Source: Acidianus hospitalis (GTDB lineage: Archaea > Thermoproteota > Thermoprotei_A > Sulfolobales > Sulfolobaceae). From it: a DNA stretch of 12,064 bases. Position numbers and translations under genes: made by a program. The DNA lies in NCBI GenBank assembly GCA_003086435.1, contig QEFD01000133.1, positions 1-12,064 on the forward strand, written 5' to 3'. Shown here in pieces: positions 1 through 6,049 of this stretch. Under the pieces are notes generated by a model, which was not told where the DNA came from, searched no databases, and worked only from the letters and a program-made list of their open reading frames with translations. Position 1 is the first letter of the stretch. Each line of letters opens with the position of its first letter.

Positions 1-34
1 TAATCATAAGCAGGAATTTCTTATCCCTTTTCAT

Positions 35-160
35 TTAGCACCTTGACCACAGATCGTTCAAGTTTATCTCAACATCTTTCCATACTCCTGCAAATCTAGG
101 TAGCCTTTCGTTGTGCATATTGAAACGTATTCTAGAATGCAATAAGAAATCTCTCTTCTC
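35..160 (-). other. Short coding-like open stretch, possible gene remnant or small protein
   Basis: This minus-strand frame is open for 41 codons between stops (TAA at 161-163 upstream, TAA at 35-37). Possible starts are TTG at 140-142 or ATG at 116-118, giving about 35 or 27 residues. The predicted C-terminus (RFAGVWKDVEINLNDLWSRC) looks like real protein rather than random translation of AT-rich DNA: it has Trp, Arg, Gly and Cys and few Lys/Asn/Ile runs. I do not recognise the family. It could be the 3' end of a decayed gene or a tiny protein. No clear ribosome-binding site is visible. The rest of 1-232 holds no gene I can support. Confidence 0.25.
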
Positions 161-224
161 TTACTTTTCGAACTTCAGATCAAAATGTATTCTAGTATCA
201 GATTAAAATGATTTTATGTCTTTG

Positions 225-230
225 AAAAAA
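225..230 (-). terminator. Poly-T terminator of the dsrE3A-lpd operon
   Basis: On the minus strand a run of six T lies three bases past the stop codon of the last gene of the operon. Archaeal polymerase commonly terminates at such T runs without a hairpin. Assignment is by position and composition only. Confidence 0.45.
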
Positions 231-232
231 TA

Positions 233-769
233 TTACTGTGTACTCTTTGCAAGCATTTTTAAAAGTATTAGAGGGGGAAATGATGGAAATTCTTTTTCAT
301 TATATACTATTTTAGGAGTACTTAGTACGTGGTATTTATCTATGTACTCCTCATAAACGTCAACGTCATATATCTCAAGGTTTACGCTCTCGTTAATTAT
401 TGAAATTTGATAAAATAGCTCTGCAACTGCAGGACAATGAGTACAAGTCGCAGTAACGAAGAGCTTTAAGTTTCCTTTCAATTTCTTTGCTAATTCCATT
501 TCATCATCCTGCAAGTGAACAGTATTAGAAGATATCCTAACTAGAGCGTTTAGGAAGGGCCAGAGTTCGTTAATTTCTGGTACTCCGTAATAAGTGAAGA
601 ATCTCCTCCCTTCTTTTTCTACTTTAATTACAGGCCTATTACAGCCGTCTAACTTCACTATTTCATTATTTATCTTCATTTCATCAAAGAGGTCGTCTGC
701 TAAGCATTCCTCAATTTTTAGCCCTTTTATCACGTTAGAGTACTGTTTAATTATTGGATCGTAGCTCAT
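233..769 (-). CDS. PDO-like / thioredoxin-fold protein with a single CxxC site
   Basis: This 178-residue protein has a C-terminal thioredoxin-fold domain (about 100-178). Its redox motif is C109-T-H-C112, and the usual cis-proline is in the STP at 150-152. The N-terminal half has no CxxC, but residues 59-80 ([15 protein letters not shown]...) resemble the end of the first thioredoxin unit of archaeal protein disulfide oxidoreductases (PDO). The protein is about 50 residues shorter than the usual PDO (about 230), as if the first unit had lost its active site and been trimmed. It is probably cytoplasmic; no signal peptide is seen. ATG overlaps the stop of the preceding gene (ATGA), so it is the distal gene of the dsrE3A-lpd operon. 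I infer a role in thiol/disulfide or persulfide exchange with the sulfur-oxidation proteins. Its actual partner is unknown. Confidence 0.8.
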   Translation of the reverse strand: MSYDPIIKQYSNVIKGLKIEECLADDLFDEMKINNEIVKLDGCNRPVIKVEKEGRRFFTYYGVPEINELWPFLNALVRISSNTVHLQDDEMELAKKLKGNLKLFVTATCTHCPAVAELFYQISIINESVNLEIYDVDVYEEYIDKYHVLSTPKIVYNEKEFPSFPPLILLKMLAKSTQ

Positions 770-1107
770 ATGAAATACCTCAAACTTTCTATTTTATCCA
801 TTGCGTCTCTCAACTTACTTTCTAACTCGTTCTCGTCCTTAAACTCCTTGATTACCAAAACTGATGAACCTTCAACAGAATAAGATACTGGAGAACCTAA
901 GCTTTGTACTAGCCTTGAAGCCCTTGCGTATTGAATGCCCATACTAACTAAATCATCTAAGCTTTCCTTTCCTGTAGGTAAAGGAATTGGAAAGACGCAC
1001 TTATTTCCTCCTATTATATAAAAGGAATAATCATTCATATCAACGACTTTCTTATCTCCTTCGTTCTTCAACTTGTAACCTTTTTCTTCCAAGTATTTTT
1101 CAAGCAT
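766..1107 (-). CDS. Conserved-looking hypothetical protein, third gene of the lpd operon
   Basis: I do not recognise this 113-residue protein. It is soluble, probably a mixed alpha/beta fold. It has one cysteine (C37, in a [12 protein letters not shown] segment), a central stretch at about 49-85 with Gly, Ser and hydrophobic residues, and a charged, probably helical C-terminus (88-113). No metal motif or membrane segment is visible. Its ATG overlaps the end of lpd by 8 bases, and its stop overlaps the ATG of the PDO-like gene by 4 bases. It is therefore almost certainly co-translated with both. Context suggests an accessory protein of the lipoamide dehydrogenase or sulfur-transfer machinery. 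That is inference, not homology. Confidence 0.72.
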   Translation of the reverse strand: MLEKYLEEKGYKLKNEGDKKVVDMNDYSFYIIGGNKCVFPIPLPTGKESLDDLVSMGIQYARASRLVQSLGSPVSYSVEGSSVLVIKEFKDENELESKLRDAMDKIESLRYFI

Positions 1108-2431
1108 TTTTATCCTTAAATCTATCTACGTCTAAGTTAAAGAATCCTCTGCATGCGTTTATCATGCTTTCAGATAATGAGGGGTGGACTAAAGCTGTCA
1201 AAGCTAGGTCTTTGCAAGTCATTCCTACCTTAATTGCAATTGCCAACTCGTTGACAAGTTCTTCCGCAACGTCTGCGACTACTTCTCCGTAGACTATTTT
1301 ACCTTTTTCGTCAACGCCTATTTTTGCGTAACCTTCTCTTAAGCCTTTTATTATAGCCCTAGTCGTTGCAGATAGAGGGAACTTGCACTCCTTTACTGCT
1401 AACTTTCTATCTCCCACTATGCCTATTTGCGGATCAGTGTAAATTACTTGGGGAACTGAAAAATAGTCGATTCTCTCCATTTTTCCAGAGGAGTTTAATG
1501 CAGAAATTATTCCTTCAAGCATTGCAACGTGGGCTACTTTCTTTTCCTTATCTATTACGTCCCCTGCAGAATAAACCCTCGAGTTAGTAGTTTGCAGTAA
1601 GTCGTTAACGACTATTCCGTTGTCGTTATATTTTATTCCCAGCTTTTCAATCCCCTTGGGGAAGTTGGGCTTCCTACCGGTTGCGTAAACTACAACTTCA
1701 CCTTTCTTTCTCATTCCTTTCTTTGTTACCACTTCGTGTTCCCCTATTTCCTCAACTTCGCAGTTCTCTATTAATTCTACTCCGTCCCAGTCAAGGCTGT
1801 CTTTTATTATCTTCTGCCCGTCTTCATCTAAGTATTTCATTACCTTTCCTCTAGTAATGAGAGTCACTTCGCTACCCAATCTTGCATATATTTGTGCAAT
1901 TTCTACTCCTGCATATCCTCCTCCTATTACTACTAGTGATGAGGGAACGTAATTTAGGTTTACTGCTTCGTCTTCGCTTATTGCCCTTTCAATTCCTTTA
2001 ATGCTGGGTTTTAAAGGGATTGATCCCGTGGCAATTATTAACTTATCGAAGGATATTCTTTTTCCTTCCACTTCAACTTCGTTAGGAGATACGATCTTTG
2101 CCTCTCCTTCAATTACTTCAGCTCCAGAGTTTTTAACCAATTCCTTACCTGCATTGGATAAGTACTCAATTATTTCATTTCTTTTTGAGAAAAAATTTCC
2201 TTTAGAGTCGGTCACGCTAATTTCTAATCCTTTATAATTACCAATTTCATTTAATCTAGAAAAAAGAAATGAAATATCTGAAAGAAAAATACTTGGTACA
2301 CAACCGGAGTTTACGCAAACTCCTCCGAACTTTCCCTTCTCTATTACTATTACTTCCTTCCCTTCTCTCCCTAATACGCTACCGGCTACGTATCCCGCAG
2401 ACCCACCGCCTATTACTACATACATGTCCAT
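1100..2431 (-). CDS. lpdA: Dihydrolipoamide dehydrogenase (FAD/NAD disulfide oxidoreductase)
   Basis: A flavoprotein of 443 residues. It oxidises dihydrolipoyl groups with NAD+. The N-terminal FAD motif GGGSAG is at 8-13. The redox disulfide is C39-VNSG-C44. Also present are ATGSIP at 134-139, the NAD-binding GGGYAG at 170-175, the second FAD motif SAGDV at 288-292, and the C-terminal catalytic His-Glu pair in HPSLSE (H416, E421). All active-site parts are intact and the length is slightly short for the family (about 450-475). The ATG at 2429-2431 overlaps the dsrE3A stop by one base (TGATG); the ATG two codons later is also possible. No E1/E2 genes of a 2-oxoacid dehydrogenase are in the window, but a GcvH-like lipoate-binding protein is (11722 onward). 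I infer that LbpA is its substrate in sHdr-dependent sulfur oxidation. The same neighbour relation is reported in Metallosphaera cuprina. Confidence 0.93.
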   Translation of the reverse strand: MDMYVVIGGGSAGYVAGSVLGREGKEVIVIEKGKFGGVCVNSGCVPSIFLSDISFLFSRLNEIGNYKGLEISVTDSKGNFFSKRNEIIEYLSNAGKELVKNSGAEVIEGEAKIVSPNEVEVEGKRISFDKLIIATGSIPLKPSIKGIERAISEDEAVNLNYVPSSLVVIGGGYAGVEIAQIYARLGSEVTLITRGKVMKYLDEDGQKIIKDSLDWDGVELIENCEVEEIGEHEVVTKKGMRKKGEVVVYATGRKPNFPKGIEKLGIKYNDNGIVVNDLLQTTNSRVYSAGDVIDKEKKVAHVAMLEGIISALNSSGKMERIDYFSVPQVIYTDPQIGIVGDRKLAVKECKFPLSATTRAIIKGLREGYAKIGVDEKGKIVYGEVVADVAEELVNELAIAIKVGMTCKDLALTALVHPSLSESMINACRGFFNLDVDRFKDKNA

Positions 2432-2814
2432 CAGAAGAATAATGTTCTATCTGCATCCATAGTTAAATCTATTAGTGTTGACCCTCCTACTAATTCTACT
2501 CCGTCAACTACGTCGCTTTCATTCATGTGGCACATGTCTTTAAGGCTTTGTATACAAACGTACATTTTTACTCCGTTATCCCTTGCCATGTCGAAGAAGT
2601 GTATGAATGGGTTATTTCCTTTTTTCCTCTCCTCTTCTTGCCAGGCTTTTGATAATAGTAGAGGTCCCTTAATCATGAAGAATACTGAGGTTTCGTATTC
2701 CATTGATGCTGCTATTGAAGCCATGAATAGTGGTGCGTATGTTCTGTCTAAATCTTCTGGACCGTGAGTTACTACTATTAGTATCTTCTTTTTCTGCTCT
2801 TGTTCTTGAGACAT
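2431..2814 (-). CDS. dsrE3A: DsrE3A-type sulfurtransferase
   Basis: A small cytoplasmic DsrE-family protein of 127 residues that carries sulfur on cysteine. After a charged N-terminus comes the DsrE fold, beginning [15 protein letters not shown]. The two cysteines are C87 and C95, eight apart, in [13 protein letters not shown]. That matches the spacing of C93 and C101 of the characterised M. cuprina DsrE3A, which binds thiosulfonate from tetrathionate and exchanges it with TusA. On this basis I assign DsrE3A here and DsrE2B to the divergent gene. The protein ends in the family-typical GG...DADRTLFF. It starts at ATG, is the first gene of the minus-strand operon with lpd, and has its own TATA-like box just upstream. 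Its partner TusA is on the opposite strand about 600 bases away. Confidence 0.9.
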   Translation of the reverse strand: MSQEQEQKKKILIVVTHGPEDLDRTYAPLFMASIAASMEYETSVFFMIKGPLLLSKAWQEEERKKGNNPFIHFFDMARDNGVKMYVCIQSLKDMCHMNESDVVDGVELVGGSTLIDLTMDADRTLFF

Positions 2815-2844
2815 GTTTATCTTGATTTATTTAATTTTAGTTCC

Positions 2845-2858
2845 TTATATTTTTTATC
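2845..2858 (-). promoter_or_regulatory. TATA-like promoter of the dsrE3A-lpd operon
   Basis: On the minus strand a TATA-like element (GATAAAAAATATAA) is centred about 37 bases before the dsrE3A ATG. With an archaeal TATA-to-start spacing of about 26, transcription would begin roughly 10 bases before the ATG, giving a very short leader. No clear Shine-Dalgarno site precedes the ATG. The call rests on position and composition. Confidence 0.45.
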
Positions 2859-2921
2859 AAACAAAATCACGTTACATTCTCGTAGAGCATTTTATAAGTT
2901 TATTTAGAAAATAAAGCAATA

Positions 2922-2938
2922 CCAAAAAGCTTAAATAT
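2922..2938 (+). promoter_or_regulatory. BRE/TATA promoter for dsrE2B-tusA
   Basis: An A-rich BRE-like stretch (CCAAAAAG, 2922-2929) is followed at once by CTTAAATA (2930-2937), close to the Sulfolobales BRE/TATA pattern. The expected transcript start is near 2960, just before the AGGTG ribosome-binding site at 2959-2963. Together with the dsrE3A element it makes 2815-2969 a divergent promoter region, suited to joint control of both arms of the locus. Confidence 0.5.
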
Positions 2939-2969
2939 TTTTAAGATAAATGATATTTAGGTGTAAAAG

Positions 2970-3386
2970 TTGGGAAGTAAAAAGTTATCATTAATAGTAT
3001 TCTCTGGAACAATAGACAAATTAATGCCGGTAGGAATTTTGGCGTCAGGTGCTGCAGCGGCAGGTTACGAAGTAAACCTATTCTTCACGTTCTGGGGACT
3101 TCAAGCAATAACTAAGAAGTCAATTGGACAGCCTCAGCCAATCGATAAGAACTACGAGCAATTCGGCCCAGTTATGATGCAGAGAATGCAGGAAATGAAG
3201 TACCCAACTTGGGATCAATTAATCATGCAAGCTAAGGAAGTAGGAGAGGTAAAAGTTTACGCTTGCTCAACAACAATGGAATTCTTCGGATTAAAGAGGG
3301 AAGACTTAGCTGACTTTGTTGACGACGTAGTAGGAGTTGCAACGTTCTTAGATAGAGCAGAAGGGGGAACTACTCTATTCATTTAA
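2970..3386 (+). CDS. dsrE2B: DsrE2B-type DsrE-family protein
   Basis: A DsrE/peroxiredoxin-like protein of 138 residues. Its core begins KLSLIVFSGTIDKLMP, followed by an Ala-rich helix (ILASGAAAAGYEV), FFTFWGL, a Met/Gln-rich segment at 68-87, and VKVYACSTTMEFFGL carrying the only cysteine, C99. It ends GGTTLFI. It lacks the second cysteine of DsrE3A. The M. cuprina DsrE2B did not react with the sulfur compounds tested, so its role is unclear. It has no predicted membrane helix beyond moderately hydrophobic segments, unlike membrane-type DsrE2. The start is TTG at 2970, chosen because AGGTG lies at the correct distance (2959-2963) and no better start exists. tusA follows 10 bases after its stop, so the two are co-transcribed. 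Confidence 0.88.
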   Translation: MGSKKLSLIVFSGTIDKLMPVGILASGAAAAGYEVNLFFTFWGLQAITKKSIGQPQPIDKNYEQFGPVMMQRMQEMKYPTWDQLIMQAKEVGEVKVYACSTTMEFFGLKREDLADFVDDVVGVATFLDRAEGGTTLFI

Positions 3387-3391
3387 GGTGA
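3386..3391 (+). promoter_or_regulatory. Shine-Dalgarno site fixing the tusA start
   Basis: AGGTGA spans the end of dsrE2B and sits five bases before ATG 3397. The GTG at 3388 lies inside this site and is therefore an unlikely start. Using ATG 3397 also puts the active cysteine at position 18, as in M. cuprina TusA. Confidence 0.7.
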
Positions 3392-3396
3392 CCCAC

Positions 3397-3639
3397 ATGT
3401 CACAAGAAGTAAAAATAGCTAAAACCCTAGATTTAAAGGGAATGTTCTGTCCCGGGCCAGTTTTAGAGACCGCAAAGGCAATAAAGACGATAAACGTTGG
3501 AGAAGTCCTAGAGGTTTATGCAACAGATCCCGCAGCAAAGTCTGATTTAGAGGCATGGGCTAGAAGAACTGGAAATCAAATAATTGACATGAAGCAAGAG
3601 AACGGCGTACTTAGAGTGTTAATTAAGAGGACAAAGTAA
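3397..3639 (+). CDS. tusA: TusA sulfur-carrier protein
   Basis: A small cytoplasmic sulfur carrier of 80 residues (counted from ATG 3397). The TusA/SirA signature is at 11-21, with the active cysteine in C18-P-G-P. Further on come the usual beta-alpha-beta elements: GEVLEVYATDPAAKSDLEAWAR, then a short strand pair, ending in VLIKRTK. In M. cuprina the equivalent Cys18 carries thiosulfonate and is needed for binding DsrE3A. Elsewhere TusA family members deliver persulfide for tRNA, molybdenum cofactor or dissimilatory pathways. The context next to dsrE and hdr genes points to the dissimilatory role: handing sulfur to the sHdr complex. A GTG at 3388 would add three residues, but it overlaps the ribosome-binding site and I reject it. 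Confidence 0.93.
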   Translation: MSQEVKIAKTLDLKGMFCPGPVLETAKAIKTINVGEVLEVYATDPAAKSDLEAWARRTGNQIIDMKQENGVLRVLIKRTK

Positions 3640-3655
3640 GTTATTTAATTTTACA

Positions 3656-3679
3656 TTTTTTTAAAACAAAACTTATAAG
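3656..3679 (+). promoter_or_regulatory. Poly-T stop followed by a BRE/TATA promoter for hdrC1
   Basis: A run of seven T at 3656-3662 could end the dsrE2B-tusA transcript. It is followed by ACAAAACTTATAAG (3666-3679), a good BRE/TATA match. The expected transcript start is near 3700, giving a leader of about 10 bases before ATG 3711 that includes GTGAG. The hdr genes may thus have their own promoter in addition to read-through from dsrE2B-tusA. Confidence 0.45.
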
Positions 3680-3710
3680 TCTCTTTTGATAATTAAAAGA
3701 TGTGAGTTAA

Positions 3711-4544
3711 ATGGCAACTAGGGTTCTACAATTACCGGACGACCCGAGATTTCTCGATATGTCTTACGAAGAGCAGGGAGCTCTGCCAGAAGAACAAAGG
3801 AACTTAGATAGGCTTCCTCCAGATCAGAGGCAATTAGCTGAAGAGTTCTGGAAGGCAGTTAAATCAGACTTTAGGTTTAACGAGTATTTAAGAGGTTGTT
3901 TAAACTGCGGAGTTTGTACTTCCGGTTGCCCTGCAGCTAAGTTCTACGATTTCGGGCCTAGAGAAATGATACAATATATGATGAGAGATGAGGCAGATAA
4001 AATATGGGAATTCGTGAACAAGAAAGTTTGGGCATGCGTGCAATGTTATACTTGTTCAATGAGGTGCCTCTTCAATAACGAGATTGCCGGATTAATAATG
4101 CTCTTAAGAGAATACGCTGTCCAATTTGCACTACCTTCTGCTAAGGAAATTTTAGCTCCTTATAGAAGGGTATTGTACACTGTCCTTACTTTAGGTAACC
4201 AAGTAACTCCAGATATGATTCAACCCGAGGCATTCCCAGACTGGGGTCCTCAGGCTGTAGAGGAATCGAAGAACATGGACGTTTATAGGAAAGCGGTCCC
4301 AGTTGATTTACTACAAAGGACAGACGTTGGATGGCATCCTTCACTTCAAACAGCAGTTGAAATGATGACTATAATGTTCGAGTCAGGAGTAATGGATTCA
4401 ATAAAGAAAGTTGATCCAGATCTATATGACATGATTGCCGACATTTACGATGAAAGAAAGCAGCAATTAGAGGAAATTAAGGAGAAGTGGGAGAAGGGAG
4501 AACTTAAGGAAGAAGACCTTCCTGATAGCTGGTTAGATCTTTAA
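3711..4544 (+). CDS. hdrC1: sHdr complex iron-sulfur subunit HdrC1
   Basis: An HdrC-like electron-transfer subunit of 277 residues. Two CxxCxxCxxxC motifs would bind two cubane [4Fe-4S] clusters: C63, C66, C69, C73 and C109, C112, C115, C119. The first is followed by the usual Pro; the second is followed by Leu, a mild deviation. Between them is the family-typical FGPREMIQYM. The N-terminal 60 residues are Pro/Glu/Gln-rich. The C-terminal 150 residues are helical and end in a strongly charged tail (about 248-272). This makes the protein longer than HdrC2 (230). In the sulfur-oxidising Hdr-like complex it is thought to pass electrons between HdrB1 and HdrA. It is the first gene of the hdrC1-B1-A-hyp-C2-B2 order. 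The ATG at 3711 has a promoter just upstream. Confidence 0.93.
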   Translation: MATRVLQLPDDPRFLDMSYEEQGALPEEQRNLDRLPPDQRQLAEEFWKAVKSDFRFNEYLRGCLNCGVCTSGCPAAKFYDFGPREMIQYMMRDEADKIWEFVNKKVWACVQCYTCSMRCLFNNEIAGLIMLLREYAVQFALPSAKEILAPYRRVLYTVLTLGNQVTPDMIQPEAFPDWGPQAVEESKNMDVYRKAVPVDLLQRTDVGWHPSLQTAVEMMTIMFESGVMDSIKKVDPDLYDMIADIYDERKQQLEEIKEKWEKGELKEEDLPDSWLDL

Positions 4545-4554
4545 GTTAGTCTCA

Positions 4555-4617
4555 TTTTTTATGCAATTTGCAATATTTTAGAAAACTTATTCTATGTTTC
4601 ATAAAATGTTTAATAAG
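4555..4617 (+). promoter_or_regulatory. Possible terminator and internal promoter between hdrC1 and hdrB1
   Basis: The 122-base gap between hdrC1 and hdrB1 is wide for this operon. It contains a T6 run (4555-4560) soon after the hdrC1 stop. It also has a TATA-like stretch (ATGTTTAATAAG, 4606-4617) whose predicted start near 4638 would give a leader of about 30 bases. A GGGGA ribosome-binding site lies six bases before the hdrB1 ATG. This could uncouple hdrB1 from hdrC1. The evidence is compositional only. Confidence 0.3.
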
Positions 4618-4666
4618 TAAAGTTTTTATTCCATTCTAACAAATGTATAGCTAAAGGGGAATTTGT

Positions 4667-6001
4667 ATGTCGGAACAAGAAAATGTAGATAAAAAATTGC
4701 AGGAAGAGATTAAGAACGCCTTTCCTTATGCAGATGTAGTAGACTGGAACGAAGTATACCAAAGGATAATTTATAGATATAGTACTCCACACGGTTTACA
4801 GCACGTAAAAGAAGAAATGGAGAAATTAGAGGACGAAGGAGAAATAATAGTACACCACATTAAGCCTTATAATAACCCCGTAAAAATGCAATCTTTGAAC
4901 GGTTTTCCAAAGACAATACCAACTACAAGGTTATGGAATCACAAGAGCTGCGGACAATGTGGTCACATTCCAGGGTACCCAACTTCAGTATTCTGGATAA
5001 TGAATAAGTTAGAAATCGATTACATGGACGAACCCCACCAAACTTCTTGTACTGGCTGGAATTATCATGCATCTGGAGCATCGAACCCTGTAGCTTTAGC
5101 AGGAGTTTATGTAAGGAACATGTGGAGAGCTTATGAAATAGACTACTTCCCATTAATCCACTGCGGAACGTCTTTTGGTCATTATAAGGAAGTAAGGAAT
5201 ATGATAATATTACACAAGGAAGTGAGAGAGAAATTAAGGCCTATAATGAGAAAACTAGGAATGGATATAGTAATTCCAGAGGAAGTAGTTCACTACTCTG
5301 AATGGTTATATACAATGAGCAAAAAAGCTGCACAGCACAAGAAGTACGATTTGAGCAATATTAAAGTTGCAGTCCATACTCCCTGCCACGTTTACAAGTT
5401 AGTCCCAGAAGACACAATATACGACCCAGAAGTTTGGCAAGGAAGAAGACCTGCAGCACCGACTGGAACCGTACAGAACTTCGGAGCTAAAATAGTTGAT
5501 TATTCAACTTGGTGGGACTGTTGCGGTTTCGGATTTAGGCACATCCTGACGGAAAGAGAATTCTCAAGGAGCTTTGCGCTATTTAAGAAGGTTATTCCAG
5601 CAGTAGAGGAAGCTCACGCTGACGTATTCGTTACTTCAGACACTGGTTGTGTAACAACTTTAGATAAGAGTCAATGGGCAGGAAAAGCTCACGGCTTTAA
5701 TTACAACTTGCCAGTATTGGCTGATGCACAGTTTGCTGCAATAGCAATGGGTGCAGACCCATATAAGATAGCTCAAATACACTGGCACGCGACTGACGTA
5801 GAAGGCTTCCTAAGGAAGATAGGAGTTCCAGTTGATGACTATAAGGAGAAGTTCTTGCAATACTTAGCGGACTTAAGAGAAGGAAAGGCACAGCCAGAGT
5901 ACTTATATAAACCTCACAGGAAGATTGACTTCTACTTAGCATTACCAGAAAGAGTAAAGTGGTACAAAGGAGAAAGTGCACAAACTGTGAAATCAAGTTA
6001 A
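4667..6001 (+). CDS. hdrB1: sHdr complex subunit HdrB1 with altered CCG motifs
   Basis: An HdrB-like, proposed catalytic subunit of 444 residues, well beyond the roughly 300 of a classic HdrB, mainly because of a charged N-terminal extension of about 90 residues. Two CCG-type halves can be followed by their cysteines. The first has C95/C98, C128 (in TSC, not CC) and C166 (CGTS, not CxxC). The second has C240, C285-C286 (WDCCGFGF) and C328 (CVTT, not CxxC). Neither half therefore keeps the full five-cysteine set that holds the non-cubane [4Fe-4S] clusters of methanogen HdrB. The sites are also His/Trp-rich. Start: ATG 4667 with GGGGA at 4656-4660. It works in the cytoplasm with HdrC1 and HdrA. 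hdrA follows after 48 bases. Confidence 0.92.
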   Translation: MSEQENVDKKLQEEIKNAFPYADVVDWNEVYQRIIYRYSTPHGLQHVKEEMEKLEDEGEIIVHHIKPYNNPVKMQSLNGFPKTIPTTRLWNHKSCGQCGHIPGYPTSVFWIMNKLEIDYMDEPHQTSCTGWNYHASGASNPVALAGVYVRNMWRAYEIDYFPLIHCGTSFGHYKEVRNMIILHKEVREKLRPIMRKLGMDIVIPEEVVHYSEWLYTMSKKAAQHKKYDLSNIKVAVHTPCHVYKLVPEDTIYDPEVWQGRRPAAPTGTVQNFGAKIVDYSTWWDCCGFGFRHILTEREFSRSFALFKKVIPAVEEAHADVFVTSDTGCVTTLDKSQWAGKAHGFNYNLPVLADAQFAAIAMGADPYKIAQIHWHATDVEGFLRKIGVPVDDYKEKFLQYLADLREGKAQPEYLYKPHRKIDFYLALPERVKWYKGESAQTVKSS

Positions 6002-6049
6002 GCAAATCTTTTTAATTAATTTTATTAAATAAATTAAGGGGTTAGAAAA

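Noticed and set aside
987..2767. Plus-strand open frames opposite lpd and dsrE3A (for example 987-1292, 1366-1587, 2001-2237, 2525-2767)
   Set aside because: They are antisense to well-supported genes, have no ribosome-binding sites and give low-complexity Ser/Leu/Phe-rich products.
3388..3396. GTG start for tusA giving 83 residues
   Set aside because: The GTG lies inside the AGGTGA ribosome-binding site; ATG 3397 has ideal spacing and places the active cysteine at 18 as in the characterised M. cuprina protein.
4610..6005. Minus-strand open frames opposite hdrB1 (4610-4792, 4923-5153, 5697-6005)
   Set aside because: They are shadows of the hdrB1 reading frame; no domain, promoter or ribosome-binding site.
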